Shown in pieces: positions 12,205 to 25,300 of a DNA stretch of 64,000 nt. Location: positions 62,001 through 126,000 of the forward strand of contig JAGPNK010000010.1 of the NCBI GenBank assembly GCA_020746835.1, in the 5' to 3' direction. Position 1 is the stretch's first letter, and each line of letters opens with the position of its first letter. The notes beneath the pieces were generated by a model. That model was not told the origin of the DNA and made no database searches. It worked only from the letters and a program-made list of their open reading frames with translations. The position numbers and the translations under genes are program-made. This DNA is from Stachybotrys elegans. Its lineage: Eukaryota; Ascomycota; Sordariomycetes; Hypocreales; Stachybotryaceae.

Positions 12205-12518
12205 ACATGGATGTCTCTGGGCGATAAAATTAAAGCAGAGTAGGAGTGGCGTTCGGACAGCGAGAGGCTATTTATGCTATATATACATATGTTGTACATG
12301 TCAATCCTTTGGCAAGTCGCCGTTGCACAATGTCTGTTCCAATAAAAGTACACGTTGAAGATGCTTGATTTGTGGTATCAAGATGAAGAAAAAGTTGAAC
12401 TATGTAATCAGAGGCTAGGCTACCATCCATGCAAACCATCTGCAGAATCGCAAGAAAACAAGACAAAAGCCGAGGGCGCTAAACAATAAATCTCACAAAC
12501 GCCATGCAATAGTCGGAT
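12205..12518. other. Convergent 3' region between the SRP40-like and membrane protein genes
   Basis: About 314 bp between two stop codons that face each other. It contains AATAAA-like and TATATA-rich stretches suited to polyadenylation on both strands, for example near 12270-12295 and 12340. I see no gene in it. Confidence 0.5.
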
Positions 12519-13820
12519 TCATACGGCATCTGGAGTGGCGAGCGCCTTCTCATTGGCATCAGTGACGGCGGGCTGAGCTGCGGGATGAGACGTCTTGGGG
12601 TCGAGAATGTTGGCGCGCATGTGAAAGTTTTTCCTCTCGACTGCTTTCCAATCTCTGATGCCCTTGGTGGCGTTCTCCTTTGCCTCGTGCAGCCACCGCC
12701 TCCACTGCTCCGAGTTGGGCGCGGCGCCGCTCCGTTCGGCCCAGCCCGTCTCTTTAGTTTCGCGGATTGCATACCACAGGGTGCGGGTGAAACTCTCGTG
12801 GCCCTCTGTAAGATCCTTCTCGTCCGTCGTCGTGTGGGCATTAAGGGCGTCTTTGGGCGTCACGTCCACAACACGGTACCGTGAGAGGTCCCAGAATTGG
12901 GACTGTGGCAGCATGCCCAGCCCCCAGTAGAGACCGTTGAGGATAATGTAGGTGCCTCCCGTCAGGATCTGGGAGTTCCAGGTACAGTTTCCGAGCAGGA
13001 CGACGCTGACCATGAGCATCATGGTGCTGGCTCCCATCAGGAGACGATATGATTGCTCGCCGACATAGTAGTCGCACTGCTCCGTGCCCGAGTAAAGCTC
13101 ACGGGCAACCTCCTCATCGCACTTGATGAGAATGAAGCCAGCCTCACGGGTGCGAATGATGACATCGCCTTTTGGGACCTCATTCTTGTGCTTGCGGCTG
13201 GCGAGAACTGGGCGCCACAGGGAGGCATAGCCGACGATGGAGGTGGTTATGGAGATGATGGACACGGCGATAATGGCAGGTCCGTCGTGCCAGATGACAG
13301 CAGCGACGAGGATACCGATTGTGGCGATGAAGGAGAAGAGGGAGATGATGTGGAGCGGGGAGAGGAGCGCTGGAGGAACGGCGGGACTCTCATCTTTGGT
13401 GATGAGGGTGGGACTGGTGATGAACTCTTGAACCTTCTCCTTGATGCTGCGGCGAGGATAATGACCACCAGCCTTGGAGCGATCTGAGTGCGTGATCTGG
13501 ATGACTTTGAAGCTGTACTTGGACAGCGCGTCGAGAGGCGTGATAATGTTTGCGAAGAAGCCGATGGAGTCGAGGGTGATGCCGTTGTACACGCCGGCCA
13601 TTTTGGCGCTGACCTCGGGCATGCGGCCAGGGCGAGCAGGCTTGAGCAGCGCCTGGGGCGCGGGGATGAGTCTCGGCAGCAGGCAGAGGGTAGAGGATGT
13701 CATGGCCTGCGCGTGGTCGGTAATGGAGGACTCGCCAATGACGGCGAGCAGGGTGACAATGTCGAGAGACCAGCTCAGTCTCCCCTCGGGGAACCAATCC
13801 CACTCAACGTCGTCGGACAT
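12519..13820 (-). CDS. Predicted four-helix membrane protein of unknown function
   Basis: One exon. The ATG at 13820 begins MSDDVEWDWFPEG and gives 433 residues; the open frame extends nine codons further but only to a TTG. Hydrophobic segments are visible at about residues 156-178, 180-201, 259-278 and 288-305. The first two form a tight hairpin, and a ~55-residue soluble loop separates the pairs. The ~150-residue N-terminal part and the last ~120 residues are hydrophilic. I recognise no named domain. It resembles the many unnamed fungal integral membrane proteins. On the minus strand a CT-rich tract at ~13860-13935 just upstream of the ATG looks like the transcription start region, which supports the chosen start. 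Confidence 0.7.
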   Translation of the reverse strand: MSDDVEWDWFPEGRLSWSLDIVTLLAVIGESSITDHAQAMTSSTLCLLPRLIPAPQALLKPARPGRMPEVSAKMAGVYNGITLDSIGFFANIITPLDALSKYSFKVIQITHSDRSKAGGHYPRRSIKEKVQEFITSPTLITKDESPAVPPALLSPLHIISLFSFIATIGILVAAVIWHDGPAIIAVSIISITTSIVGYASLWRPVLASRKHKNEVPKGDVIIRTREAGFILIKCDEEVARELYSGTEQCDYYVGEQSYRLLMGASTMMLMVSVVLLGNCTWNSQILTGGTYIILNGLYWGLGMLPQSQFWDLSRYRVVDVTPKDALNAHTTTDEKDLTEGHESFTRTLWYAIRETKETGWAERSGAAPNSEQWRRWLHEAKENATKGIRDWKAVERKNFHMRANILDPKTSHPAAQPAVTDANEKALATPDAV

Positions 13821-15211
13821 GATGGCGAGGATGGTGGATACAAGCAACGAGTTGAAGCTTGGGAGAAAAGAGGGAGGAGACAGAGAGAAGAAGAGAAGAA
13901 GGAGAGAGAGAAAAAAAGAAAAGGGAAAACGGGGAAGAAGGCTATGAATATGAAAGCACCAAAATAAGCTATAGGGGGCTCAACAAGCAAACAATCATGA
14001 GTTGTGCAAGATGGAACCGAACAGGCTGACGCAGGTAAGCAAGCCGCAGAAACCCAGGCAAGGCTCGCCGTAGCTGTCGTCGTTTATGCAGGATGCCTAT
14101 TTGAGGCTAGGATTGGCACGACACAGCTTTCAGCTGGCGCCTATTGAAGGTTGAAAGGGGCAGGCTGCAGGGGACGCCGTCGACGTGATTGGTCGCCTGG
14201 GACAGTCTCTATGTTGGGTAGGTATGTGAGGTGGTATTAGGAGCGCGTGAGCCCAAGACCATTTGCAGGGTCAGAGACAAAAGACAGGATGGGAATATAT
14301 ACATACATACCTACACACAACACACGTACAGTTAGCCCCAGGGACTCATTGCTGCTAGTCCACCATGTGTCCTCGCTAGGTGGCTGGCTGGCCATTCTTC
14401 CCGAGCATCGTAGGGCTGACTGGCACACGGGTCCCTTTGGAGGGGGAGCGGGGACCGGTCGGGCCCGCCCAGGCCATTATTCATCCTTCGTTTCACAACC
14501 ACACACCGAAACCACAGGATTTCAGATTCGGCGGACGGCAGGCAGCCTGACGTCCCGAGCTGCTGGGACCAATGCTCGCGCGAGAATGCAATCGCTAAGC
14601 GCCTGCGGCAGAGGCGCCCACCAAGGCGGGAGGGCTTCAAGCCCCATCGCCGGCTTTGTTTGTTCGAAAAACGGAAAAAGGGCATTCAACCTCGCGCCTG
14701 TACATACTTCTTAAGGGTCCACTAGCGTAGGTACACTACCTGTGGGGCAGAAAGGTGGCTGGGAACGAGAGAGCGAGCGCCTAATTAGAAGCAGGAAGGC
14801 GGCCATTCTTCCCGTCCGCCCATGTGCTCACCGCTTCAGCACAAGCTGCTAGCTGCTAGCCACGTGCGGGCTTGCTGAGGAGGCCCAAGGAACTCTGGGA
14901 CCACACAAGCTGGCTATTATTTAGTACAGACTCATGTCATTAAATCAATTCAACCATCTCCTTGAATGGCTCAACGGACCTATGTAAAACTGAGAAACCA
15001 TCTGCAACGCATATGCGTAACCTCTAAAGCCGCCTCTCCCACTTATCACCGAGAGAAGTATCCCACTGCGCCTCACGTGAAAATGTATCGTATGCCTCCA
15101 ACGCCCGAGTCCCTAACACCAAAATCCAAGTCATCACCACGCTCGTTGCCCAAAGTCTACAAGGCCGTATCGTCTCTGGGAGGGGAAAAAAAAGAGACAC
15201 CACATACCCCC
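13821..15211. other. Intergenic region with promoter of the membrane protein gene
   Basis: The end next to 13820 is a purine-rich tract on the plus strand, CT-rich in the direction of transcription, typical of fungal start regions. The rest, including an open frame of 155 codons at 14247-14714, shows no family signature or coding character that I can support. Confidence 0.5.
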
Positions 15212-17329
15212 TCAGAGGTGTGTTGTCCTCCCTTCCTGAGAAACTTCACTCCCGTAAAGCTTCATGACGTTCTCTAAGAAGAACTTCCACTGTGACTCCC
15301 ACATTGCCTGCAGCTCCCGGCGTTCAGCCTCATCGACACATGCGTGCTCTATGCTCCACATGATGAGCTGTTTCCAGCCGTACAGGTCCATATCTGCCTT
15401 GCCGACCATGACTTGGTAAAAGTCATGTGAGAGCGAGGACCTGATGGTTGGTCAGCATCGCTATCTCATTGACCAGCCCTCTAATTAGAGATGAAAATAC
15501 GCATCGATACATACCTGAAGAGTGTTCCGTTGTCCGAATTCACCGTGCAGTGCACATTATTTGCGAGGAGAGAATACATGGAGTGTCCATCGACGCGGGG
15601 CGTCAGCCCCAGAATCTCATTGGAGATGGGGCAGACTTCGAGGCAGATGTTGCGTGCCTTCATCTGCTCCATGATATAAGGGTGCTTGTTCAGCGCGAAG
15701 CCGTGCCCTATCCGCCTAGAGTTCAGGAGGAGAGCATCAACGAGGTTTCCGTCGGTTTCGGTGCCCATCTCCAGCGTTTCACCGCAGTGAAAGAGAAAGG
15801 GAATGTCTAGCCTTTGCGCGTTGCATAACTGTATGAACTCGAGAAACTCTGGCACAAAATCTTTGAGTGGACGTCCCTTGCCCTCTTCGCCTACCAAGTC
15901 AAATCCTATTTCGCAAAGTCAGCATAGCCAATGACACTCGCTTCCTGCCTGTCAGCGCAGCACTCCAAGCTTACCAGCAATCCACTCAGGCCATTTCTTC
16001 TTGAATTCAATGCATTCCAGCAACGCTTCCTTCACTTTGGGAGGGGGGAAGGACCGTGGGGTGCAGTATATCACCTTCAGGCCACCAAAACACAGGCCTC
16101 TCTTTCTGGCGTCTGCCTGGAATGATCTGACCTCATCGATGATAATGCGCATAATACCCTCATTGTCAATCGTCCCGGAGCCGTCATCCGTGTATAGCTG
16201 ATTGCTCCTCATGAAATTTGGTCGAATCTCGGCGTACTGAATATTGTCCTTGACAAAGTCTTCCAGACACAAGCGAGTATAACGCCTATAGGCTGTCTCG
16301 TAGTTGAAGAGGCCCTTCATCATCCGGGTACGGCCATTGAACTTCTCCCAGGCGCTGGGTTTTGCGTCAGCAACGGTAAAACGTGCAGGGGATGTGCGAG
16401 TTCATCGGGAAAGCGCCCATGATAGTCATGCATTTTAGAAAAAGATAAAGAACTTACCCTGTTGCAGTTTGCAGAGAACCATGAGCTTCCTCTTCGCTGA
16501 ATACCAGCTTATCCATGAGCCACTGCTCCACAGGCTTGGCACTGGAGCAATACCGAGGGAATTGCTCGAGGAAATCCGTGTACCGCATTGTCTGCCTGGG
16601 CTGGTAGTCGTTAGAAAATATGTTGCCGGGCGACTCATTTTCCGGGCTCAGGATAGAGAACTGAAGCTCGCACTTTTCCAGGTTCTCAAAGCTGTTCGTT
16701 GGTACTAGGGGCATGTCGCTAGTGATGAACATGCGATCCATTCCCTTGGCAATGTCCAGGAGGACATGTGGCAACAGGCATGCGTTGAAGTGAATGTGAA
16801 GGTGGGCGCCCTTGGGCATCATGGAGGCGACCTGAAAGAGACGAGTCCTCGCGATGAGCGGCTCGTTGGAGAGGAAGTGGTCTCCAGCGAAACGGGGATG
16901 CAGCTGGCCGCCGCATCCGCGCCGAGGCTCGGCCTGCTGGTACACGTCTGTCGCATCCTGCTGCTTGAGCCTTTGGATGAGGGCATCGACGTCTCGCTCA
17001 AGCGGACTGGCGGCGAGGCGGCAGGAATGCGCAAAATCGAGACTCTTCTCATGGTCCACCAGTTTCTGGCGGAGGGCGAAATACTCGGCGGCGCTGCCCA
17101 CGCGGGCAAGCGCAATCGCGTCGCCGTCGGGCTGGTGAGACTTAGCGTCGGCATCTACAGCCGCCGCGTTTACGTCAAGAGTGCGGATGAGCCTCTGGGC
17201 GGCGGCGGCGTCTCTGACGTGACGATGTTGGTACGAGGTGGAATTCATCATGGGATAGAGGAATTGGTGATCGGGGAGGGAGCCGGAAGCATACTGCGAT
17301 GACAGCAGCTTAGAGCAAATGTGACCCAT
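15212..17329 (-). CDS. Adenosine deaminase-like protein (ADGF/ADA2 type)
   Basis: Four minus-strand exons (17329-16458, 16354-15975, 15905-15515, 15440-15212) with consensus borders yield 623 residues. Metal-site elements of the amidohydrolase barrel are visible: HIH (His178, His180), HCGET (His457, Glu460), RIGHGF (His485) and an Asp at 542. Members of this group hydrolyse adenosine to inosine; ADA2 and ADGF proteins are often secreted. Here no signal peptide is visible, so the protein may be intracellular. The family's SDD motif reads SDNG, so the Asp that normally touches the purine is Asn543, which makes the substrate uncertain. The ATG at 17329 is the first in frame; MMNSTS at residue 27 is an alternative start. 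Confidence 0.85.
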
Positions 17330-19332
17330 GAAGGGGTGGGTTGAGGCGACGACGCAGTGGTAATAAATAGCCGGGGGAAGCTATTGTCGAGCTGAAGCAT
17401 CGGAAGACAGCATGGGCCATCTGAAGGGGGAGGCGGAGGTCAGGTCATCCACCGAATGGATGCGCTGCAGTGAGTCAAGGGAGCGGGACACGGTGCAGTT
17501 GGTCACCGGAGGGTAAATCGACTTGAGATGCGAGCCATCAAGATGCCGGATGGATGTGCAGGGAGAGGGCTGATCAAGTTGGCTGGGACACACACAAACG
17601 GGAGCTGAGCTCATGTATGCCGAGAACGCCTTGCACCAATCGGCCAGCACATGGCAAGTCCAGTCCAGGCACCTGTCCAGCTCAGTCCAGTCCACCGACC
17701 AGGGCAGGTGGCCCCTTGTCAGCAGTAGCTGTGGTCAGGTGCGACGTCTTCCACTAACTGTACTTATCTTGGTAGGAGGTAGTTGATCTTGTCCAGAAAG
17801 TGTCATGAATTGGCACTCATAGATATCTGTTTGTCTGTATAACCCGATGTTTTCTTATCTTACGTGAGTCCCAACATACCACCGATTAATTCACTGCGCC
17901 CGCTTGCTACCCGCACATTGCCAAGCTGGCAGGTATTTATTTCTCCACCAACTCTGTTGTTCCACAGACTACTCTATAGTACTGTGCCTATCGTGTTGCT
18001 ATAGATTTTAGGAGCAGCCACCTGTCTGTGTTTGAAGCTGCGCTTGGGAATTTCCAGTTAAGCTGGGATCCGCCGTTTCCATTCTCCAGCGGCGCTTGAA
18101 ACCAGGAATTAGATATTTATGTATACCTCCTAGTAGGTAGTAGGTAGATAGGTAGGTACTTTGGGGCCCGTTTTCTCTGCCCAGCCACAGCACCGCCGAT
18201 TCTCAAACAAGGCTCTTCTGACAAACCCCATCCGGCACTCTCGACCCTTTGATGCTCGATCTGTACCTGTCTGTGCTCATTGGGTGGGCGCCATGCACTA
18301 GCATTATCCGGGAAGCCTACGATTCTGCCAATCCCCACGTCCCACTGCATCGTCACTCTCCTCATCCACCATGGATATGGATCCCGTTCTTCTTTGTCCC
18401 AGAGTCCTGGATTCACTGCCTGCCTAGCCCGAGACCGTCTCTTGCCATTTTGCTCTACCCCTGGACTAACACAGCGCCATCGTACTCCGCCTAAATCACT
18501 ATTCTAGAAGCACGGCTGCATGGGACAATTCATTGATTCACGCCACCGCTCAGCCTTTCTTAGCCTCACTTGGCCGACAACCAATAAAGACCCGCTCCTA
18601 GCTCATCTTCACTTCATACCCAATCTTCCGTCATCTAGATTAGATACATATCTGCTACTACGGCCACCACGCAATCAGTAGGTAGACACGACAACTTGCC
18701 GGTGAGATTGTACTGATCAACTCCATCCCCACAACGACCAACATGTAAGATGTAAGTTGTGGGCTGTGTCCGAGTCTACCTCGTATGCCTCGTCCTCTTC
18801 GTTCCCTCCTCAATCGAACACGAGCCATGAGATTTGGGGTCACCACGCCGCAGGCTGCGATTGAGAAGTTGAAAAAACAAAAGCGACGCATGGCCACCTC
18901 GTTTGCTGCTTTGAGTATCTGCCACCACGATGTTGACAAAGAATACGACGGTCACGGTCACGATCATGATCACGGACCTTGATGCTCTGTGCCTTAGAGG
19001 ATGGGTCATGGCACGGGCATGTCATGCTTCCCATGTGACGTGTGAAAACTTCGCTCGGACTTTCTGCACGAGCTCTCCTGAATTCCCCTCATGACTGATT
19101 GCCTAGGCTATGCATTACCCTTCCAGGCGCCAGTAACTCTTTGTCCTCTATCGGATTGGTGTTATTATACACTCTGCGAAACCGAATGTCAAAGTCATGC
19201 ATGCATGCACACTGCCGTCCGGCCTTGGCCAACTCGCAGATTCTCGTATCCCTCCTGCATCATCATCCCTTCATCAATTCCCTGCGCCCCCGATGCCATC
19301 ATATCTGGCGTGTCTCCGGGATCGAGATTCAT
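17330..19332. other. Two-kilobase intergenic region
   Basis: This separates the start of the deaminase gene from the end of BLM10. It includes a TAGGTAG-type repeat at 18127-18160. A 65-codon open frame at 18785-18982 with an HGHDHDHG tail is present but cannot be supported as a gene. The remainder shows nothing I recognise. Confidence 0.45.
18127..18160. repeat. Short TAGGTA-type simple repeat
   Basis: Several copies of TAGTAGGTAG/TAGGTAGATAGG-like units lie head to tail in about 35 bp. Similar CCTACCTA/TAGGTAGG words recur near 48665. This looks like a microsatellite rather than a mobile element. Confidence 0.6.
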
Positions 19333-22300
19333 CTATGCAAAGTAGCTCTTCCACAGGACTCCCTCCAAGTCCTCCAACTGCTCCGGTGTGAAGTACTGTC
19401 GCAGTTAGCATACCGACTTGTACCCTGGGCAATGGGATGCTTACCTTTTGGTCCACAGACCAGCTATCCTGCCGCGTCTTTTTGAACTCACTCAATATGC
19501 CCTTTGTCGCTTTGCCCACCACGCCTGGATCACCTGCAGCCCGCCGCGCCAATGTTGCCAGCACTTCAGGCATCCACTCTGGAGGAGGCGTAGCATATGG
19601 GAAGGCCTCAATGAGAGCTCCCAAGCCGAGCACTGCGGCATGCCTTCTCGTAATCTGCTTGTTGTTGTCCACCGGCGTGTCTGTTGCGTTCATCTTGCGC
19701 GCCCGCTTTGGCATGGGGTTGTTCTTGAGCTCATCCTCGAATCGTTTCTTGAGCTGCGAAATCATTGGTTCGCGTATTCGGCGAGGTGAGCAGCGAATCA
19801 TGCCAGCCAGAGTCGTCGAAGCACAAGATCGAACCTCCAGCTGAGCATCGCCAAGCATGTCTGACACAGCATTGAACAAAAGGTTCCGCTGGGGTGCCTT
19901 GGTGAGGAAAATGCGTCGGAAATACACCACCTGCATGTTGACGAGTGCTCGGAGCCGCTGGTGCCAGCTTGCCGCCGTCTGTCCGATGCGGATGAGAGCC
20001 TGGATGAAATCGGCGTCTTCTCCATCTCTGAATGGGATGTTGGGGAGATGGCGATAAACATGATATGCCATGCGCATCAGTTCGGGGTCTTCTTTGACAT
20101 CCATCATGTGAAGAAGCTGCTCCATGAGGGGTGTTGGGAAAAACTGCACAAGCTGGATGCACTCATGCGAGGAGAGCGTGCAGTCCAACCACATGAGCAC
20201 TGTCTTGGAGCCGGATGTATATGAGGAGGGAGTCTGCTGGCCGGGTGCCCTCTCATGACGCCAGTTCTCAAGCCTGTCAAAGACTTCCTTGAGGGTGGCA
20301 GTAAACTCCTCTGTCGGTTGGTAGGGTCGGATGCCGATGGAAGAGTCAGCCTTGTTATGCTCCAGGAGCTTGGAGACATTCTCAAACGACTCGTGGTACC
20401 GTGTCTTGTATATGATGGATAGAACACGGCCAATCGCCTCGCGCACCGCCTTGTATGGATGGTCGATGTGGGCCAAGAAGTTCTCCAGGATAGGCTGCTC
20501 GTTGCGGAAGTGCCATCCTCCATCAGCAATGATAAACTCGAGCAGCTGGACCTTGGCGGACTCCTTGAAGGCAGCGTTGGAGGACATGTCGAGACGGAAC
20601 GACCGCAAAGCATCCAGGATCTCGTGTGAACGCCTGGGGTCTTTCGAGTCGAGCACAAGGTGCAGACACGTAAGCCAGTATTGCAGGTTTTCGGGCGTCA
20701 GGTTGTCGGCAAATATCTTGAGCATCATGGGAGCCGCGAAAGCCCAGACCTTGTTCCGTATCTCGGGCGGGTCGTCGCTCGAACCTCCGAGCAGAGCGCC
20801 CAGGATTTCCGACGTGGCGCGATGCTGATGTTTGTCGACACCATCTTCATAGACATCTTTAACCAAGTCCTGGATATCTTCCAGGGTGGCTGCTGTCTTG
20901 CCGTAGTGCATCAGGTCAAAGACATGCATCAGCAGATAAACATTGCTCATGCGGAACCTGTCGGTGGTGGTATCTCGAGGCTCTTGCTTGAGGTAATCAA
21001 AGCACTGCTTGAACCACTCCTTGGTGAGGATCTTGCCGATCCTCTCCCGTACGGCTGTCTCAGCCTCGTCGTAAGCCGTAAACGGATGAGGCTTTGCTCG
21101 GAAGGCTGTGAACTTCTTTCCCCATACTAGCCAACCAGGATGATCCGAGTCAACCATGTACTCGGCATTGTCTGGCTCCTTGAATGCGTCGAGGAATTTT
21201 CGCGTAAAATCGGCATCTCCCTTCTCCACAACCACCTGAAGTCGGTTCCGATCTCCCACTTCCTTTTCGAGAAGATAATTCCGATAGTTGTGCCCGTACG
21301 TGGCGCGCATATCGACGGCGGTGAACAAAGAAGTAAAGGCATTCAAGTAGTAGCCTCTCAGCCCAGGGTGTGCGTCATTGGTCCCCTTTGCCACAAGATC
21401 GATGAACTCGGTCGGGGCAATGCTGTCAAAGCGAAGGCACAGATTTGTTGCGAAAACAGCGCAGCGCATAGCAATCTTCCAGTGAGCTCCCGTGGCCCTC
21501 TTGGTCAACTCAAGCCCAAGGTCCGCTTTGGACTTCTCAACCTTCTCTCGACGTTGGAGAATAAATTGGTGTCTGCTAGAAATAGCGGCTGAGACATCCT
21601 CTGCAGGCTTGATAAAGTCAACAATATCGGCGTTCACGATGATGGCTCGCTCGAAGGGCTTGCCGAACTCGATCATGCTGTAGAGGGCAGAAGATCCCAG
21701 ATTCTGGATCGAGGGCTTGTCGATTCCTGCCGTCTCTATATAAAGACGCATCGCTTCCGGGGCAAACCTCCAGTCCCGCATCAGCGTTCGCAGCAGGGAG
21801 GTGAAGAACAGGGTGTACATTCCTCCTTTGATCTTGTCATGCTCGTTTGCATCAAGCGCACTCCGTAGAGCTTGAAGCACTGAAGTAATGACCATGGGCT
21901 TTCCGCCGACGAGAGCCTTGAGAGACGAATCCTGTGAGCTCTGCGCAGCTCTGCGCACGTCGGCATACAGAGACACGGATGATTGGGCTAGATCAAGTAG
22001 CAGTTGCTTGTCCAGATCGCTCTTTTGCCGCGCAGATGCGTTATGTTTCATGCGCAGCATGTGGTACGCCTCGGCACGTTTTATCAACAATGGGCGTGGA
22101 TACACTTTGCGGAGACCCTTGATTTTGAAAGCGGCAATATCAGACCTGTAGAGGCGCAGATGCCTCTCGAGTGGATGAGCCGAGCGCTCAATGCCAACAT
22201 CGGTGATCCAAGTCCTGTACGCGGAGCAGAGTGCTGTAAAGGAGTTAACGTCGTCCTCCTGGTTCGCGCACAGGAATGCGTGCGTGCTGGTCAGCAAATG

Positions 22301-25300
22301 GCCGAGTTCTTCTCGAAGGCTATGGATCCGCTTGTAGGCCGGGTCATCCGTCTTGAGCGAGTATCCTGCCTTGTAACGGAACTGCGGACGTAGCTCCTCG
22401 TCTTCTGCCACCTCGGCGAGAGGGTCTTCGTCCTCCATAATGGTGTCCTCATCCTCGTCTGCCGCAGTCTGCTCACTGGCTGCACTGCGGGATGCGCATT
22501 TGGGATCGAACATTGTGGCCATTCCCGACGTCACAAGCCTGATTTGCTGCATGAGTCTGGAAACTTCGTCTGACCACTCTTTATTCTTTCCTGTTCGGCT
22601 CACCGGAGGATTCTCACTCATCAAGCGTTCCAGCTGTTCCGTAGCCGACTTCGTCTGCGCAGCGAACAATTCGACGGCGAAGTCAATTTCAGGAGGCGAC
22701 GGCTGATGCCATCGGATGGTGAGGTCCGCCGGAGACGTTGTCTTGCCCCAGTCGTCTACAGTAAGACCCCTCTTGATGACCTCTGGTTCGTAGAGCGAAT
22801 GGTCAATGGGGTAGGTGTGCGTGAGGTTGAGAAGCAGATGATGGATGTAGTTGGACACCAGTATAGTTGGGAGACCTCGGCACTTCTCCTGCATGTACTC
22901 GGCAATACCCAGCAGCTCCTTTTTGTAACTGAGGACCTCCTTGCCGACCTGCACTACTGCCATAGCCAACATACTAATATGCCAGACGAGTGCTCGATCT
23001 CGAGGCAGGTAGTCGGTGCCGCTGGTACGGTCAGACGCAGCGTTGTTGTAATCGATCTCGTTGCGGATATTCACCACCAGCATTGGCACAAAGACTTTGA
23101 GTGTCTTTTCGGGGTTGACCTTGCAAATCGCATTGACAATCCATGCCATGGCATCTCGAGCCTGATGCACGACGTGAGAGGATACAAAGGTTGCAATCTT
23201 GTCCAGAGCCATGTCAAAGAGCTCGGGGGATAAAGAGGCAAAGAGAGGCGACAGCGCGGCCGGCAAGGCATTTATCACATTATCTTCCGGGGTGCCTCCT
23301 CGCACCTGGTTGGCATCAGGCAAGTTCTCCAACAGGGTAAAGACCTTTCCAAGCAACGTGAGGATAAACTCGCCGAAGCCGGCAGTGGAGGAGCGCAGAA
23401 TGTTAATCTCATCTTCATCAGAGAGTTCTGTAGCATAGTCGATCTTCACATTCTGACCTTCACGCTCCATGCGATCCATCTCTCCCTGGACCCACTGCAT
23501 GGCCAGCGTGGTGTCATGGATATGACTTTCGGGTGTAGTCAGAGGGACCATGGGAATGCTATAAGCCACACTTTGGATGAAGTTTAGAGTATACTGCGTC
23601 TTATTAAGGTCATTGGCGTCAATTCCTGGGAGAGCGAGGGCTAGCAGGGCTGTCATGTGGCAGCGGTAACCCTTGAGCTTGGACATGACATTGGCGATCA
23701 TTTGCAGGCCATTCAAGCTGGACGTAGTCCTGTGAACCTCGACGAGGCCTTGGAGACTAGGGTAGAAGCGCTGCAGTGCTCCAGGCAGCACCAGGTCGGG
23801 CTCGAGGTAGGCAAGACCTTGCAGCGCATTGTAGTAGCAGTGCGAGACTCTGCTGCTCTTGGAGAAGAGACCCATAAAGGTCACATCCAAGAGGGATCGG
23901 ACAAAACGCTTCTTGAGAGCGTCGTTGATTTTGCGCTCTGCGGGCACAACCAACTCACCACTCTGCTCGCGATTCCACCTCGAGACAAAGGCATCTGTCA
24001 AGAACAGAACAAGCTGGCCAAGCATGGTGGTCCAGTTACCTTGGTTGGACGGGTGGAAGAATGTGTCGATCGAGTCCATCAGACCTTCCAAGCTCGCCAT
24101 AACAGAATCCTCATGCTCCATGCAGATGGGAGACAGAGAGCTCACTATGAGCCGGGCGGTAATGTACGGCACTGGATACTTCTTCTTGTCCTTTTCCAGG
24201 TAGATACCAGCGCCAGCGAGATAATCGAGGGCGGTATACGGGGAGTTTGCCTGGCCGACGGGGATCTGCGTTAGACGCAGAATGGCGGTAAAGATGAGGT
24301 CGGATTGGGCCTTGGTAAAGATGCCGTGTTCGGTGAAGGGTATGAATGCACAGCCCAGGTGGTCCCTCGACATGCGTGAGAACAGATCGATAAAGAAGAC
24401 ATCAAATGCTTTGGAGCGGTTGACGATGGACCAGAGGTGGAAAAGCGTAGGGAAGATGTCCCCCGGCTGAGACTGAGGATAGTCTTCGGGTGCAGGACTG
24501 CTCGGCAGGAGAGCATTCATGATGCCAACGACGATGAATGCATTTGGCAAATCGTTGATGCTGAAGAAGGGCAGGAACTCTTCCAGCATGGCCAGGCGAT
24601 CTCTGGGATCGAAATAGACGTGGGCGTGCGTGGCTAGCTTCATAAGCTGCTTGGCGGGGCGCCTGCGGTTGCTCTGATGAGCAGCAACGTCCGAGGGTAG
24701 AACCCAGGCCTTGATCTCATTCCAGAGAGGTCTCCAATCCAGAAGCAGGTCCTCGCCAGGCTTGAGATAATGATTCTTTCTACAAGTGGACGGTCTGGGT
24801 TAGTCGCGGCAACGAAACTGGTCTGAAGATAACGAACCTTGTCAGCGTCACCACCATGCGGAGGAAACGTTCGGATGCTGTAGAATCGAGGCCCGGCGCG
24901 AGGCACAGAGAGTAGTAGAGCTTGGTCAGTTTGACCCTGAGCTCTCTGGTCACCTCAAACTTGAGATTGAGCCAGCCTTGGAGTTCCCTGGTCCAATGCA
25001 GCGCACCGGGGGAGAAGTCCTCGGCCTTGACGGCAATATAGAGCTGCTTGAGGATCTCCTGGAGAGCGGCATCTCTCTCGGATTCTTCCTCGACCTGGAA
25101 TGGGAGCTGCTGAAAGTACGCAAACGTGCGAGGACGGTAGCGCTTCTTGTCATCCTCGTCCGACTTGGCATATGGAATGCCCGGGGACGTCGCTCGCGAG
25201 ATGGGTTCGTACGGGGTGAAGCTGGGGAAGAGGTGGCTCGCCGCGGAAGATGATAAGGCGAGGGGGGCGCCAGTCTGGCGATGTCCAATATTGTCATCCA

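Noticed and set aside
14247..14714. 155-codon plus-strand frame
   Set aside because: No recognisable motif and no supporting splice or promoter signals.
18785..18982. 65-codon frame with a KLKKQKRR patch and HGHDHDHG tail
   Set aside because: Too short and compositionally biased to claim as a gene without transcript evidence.
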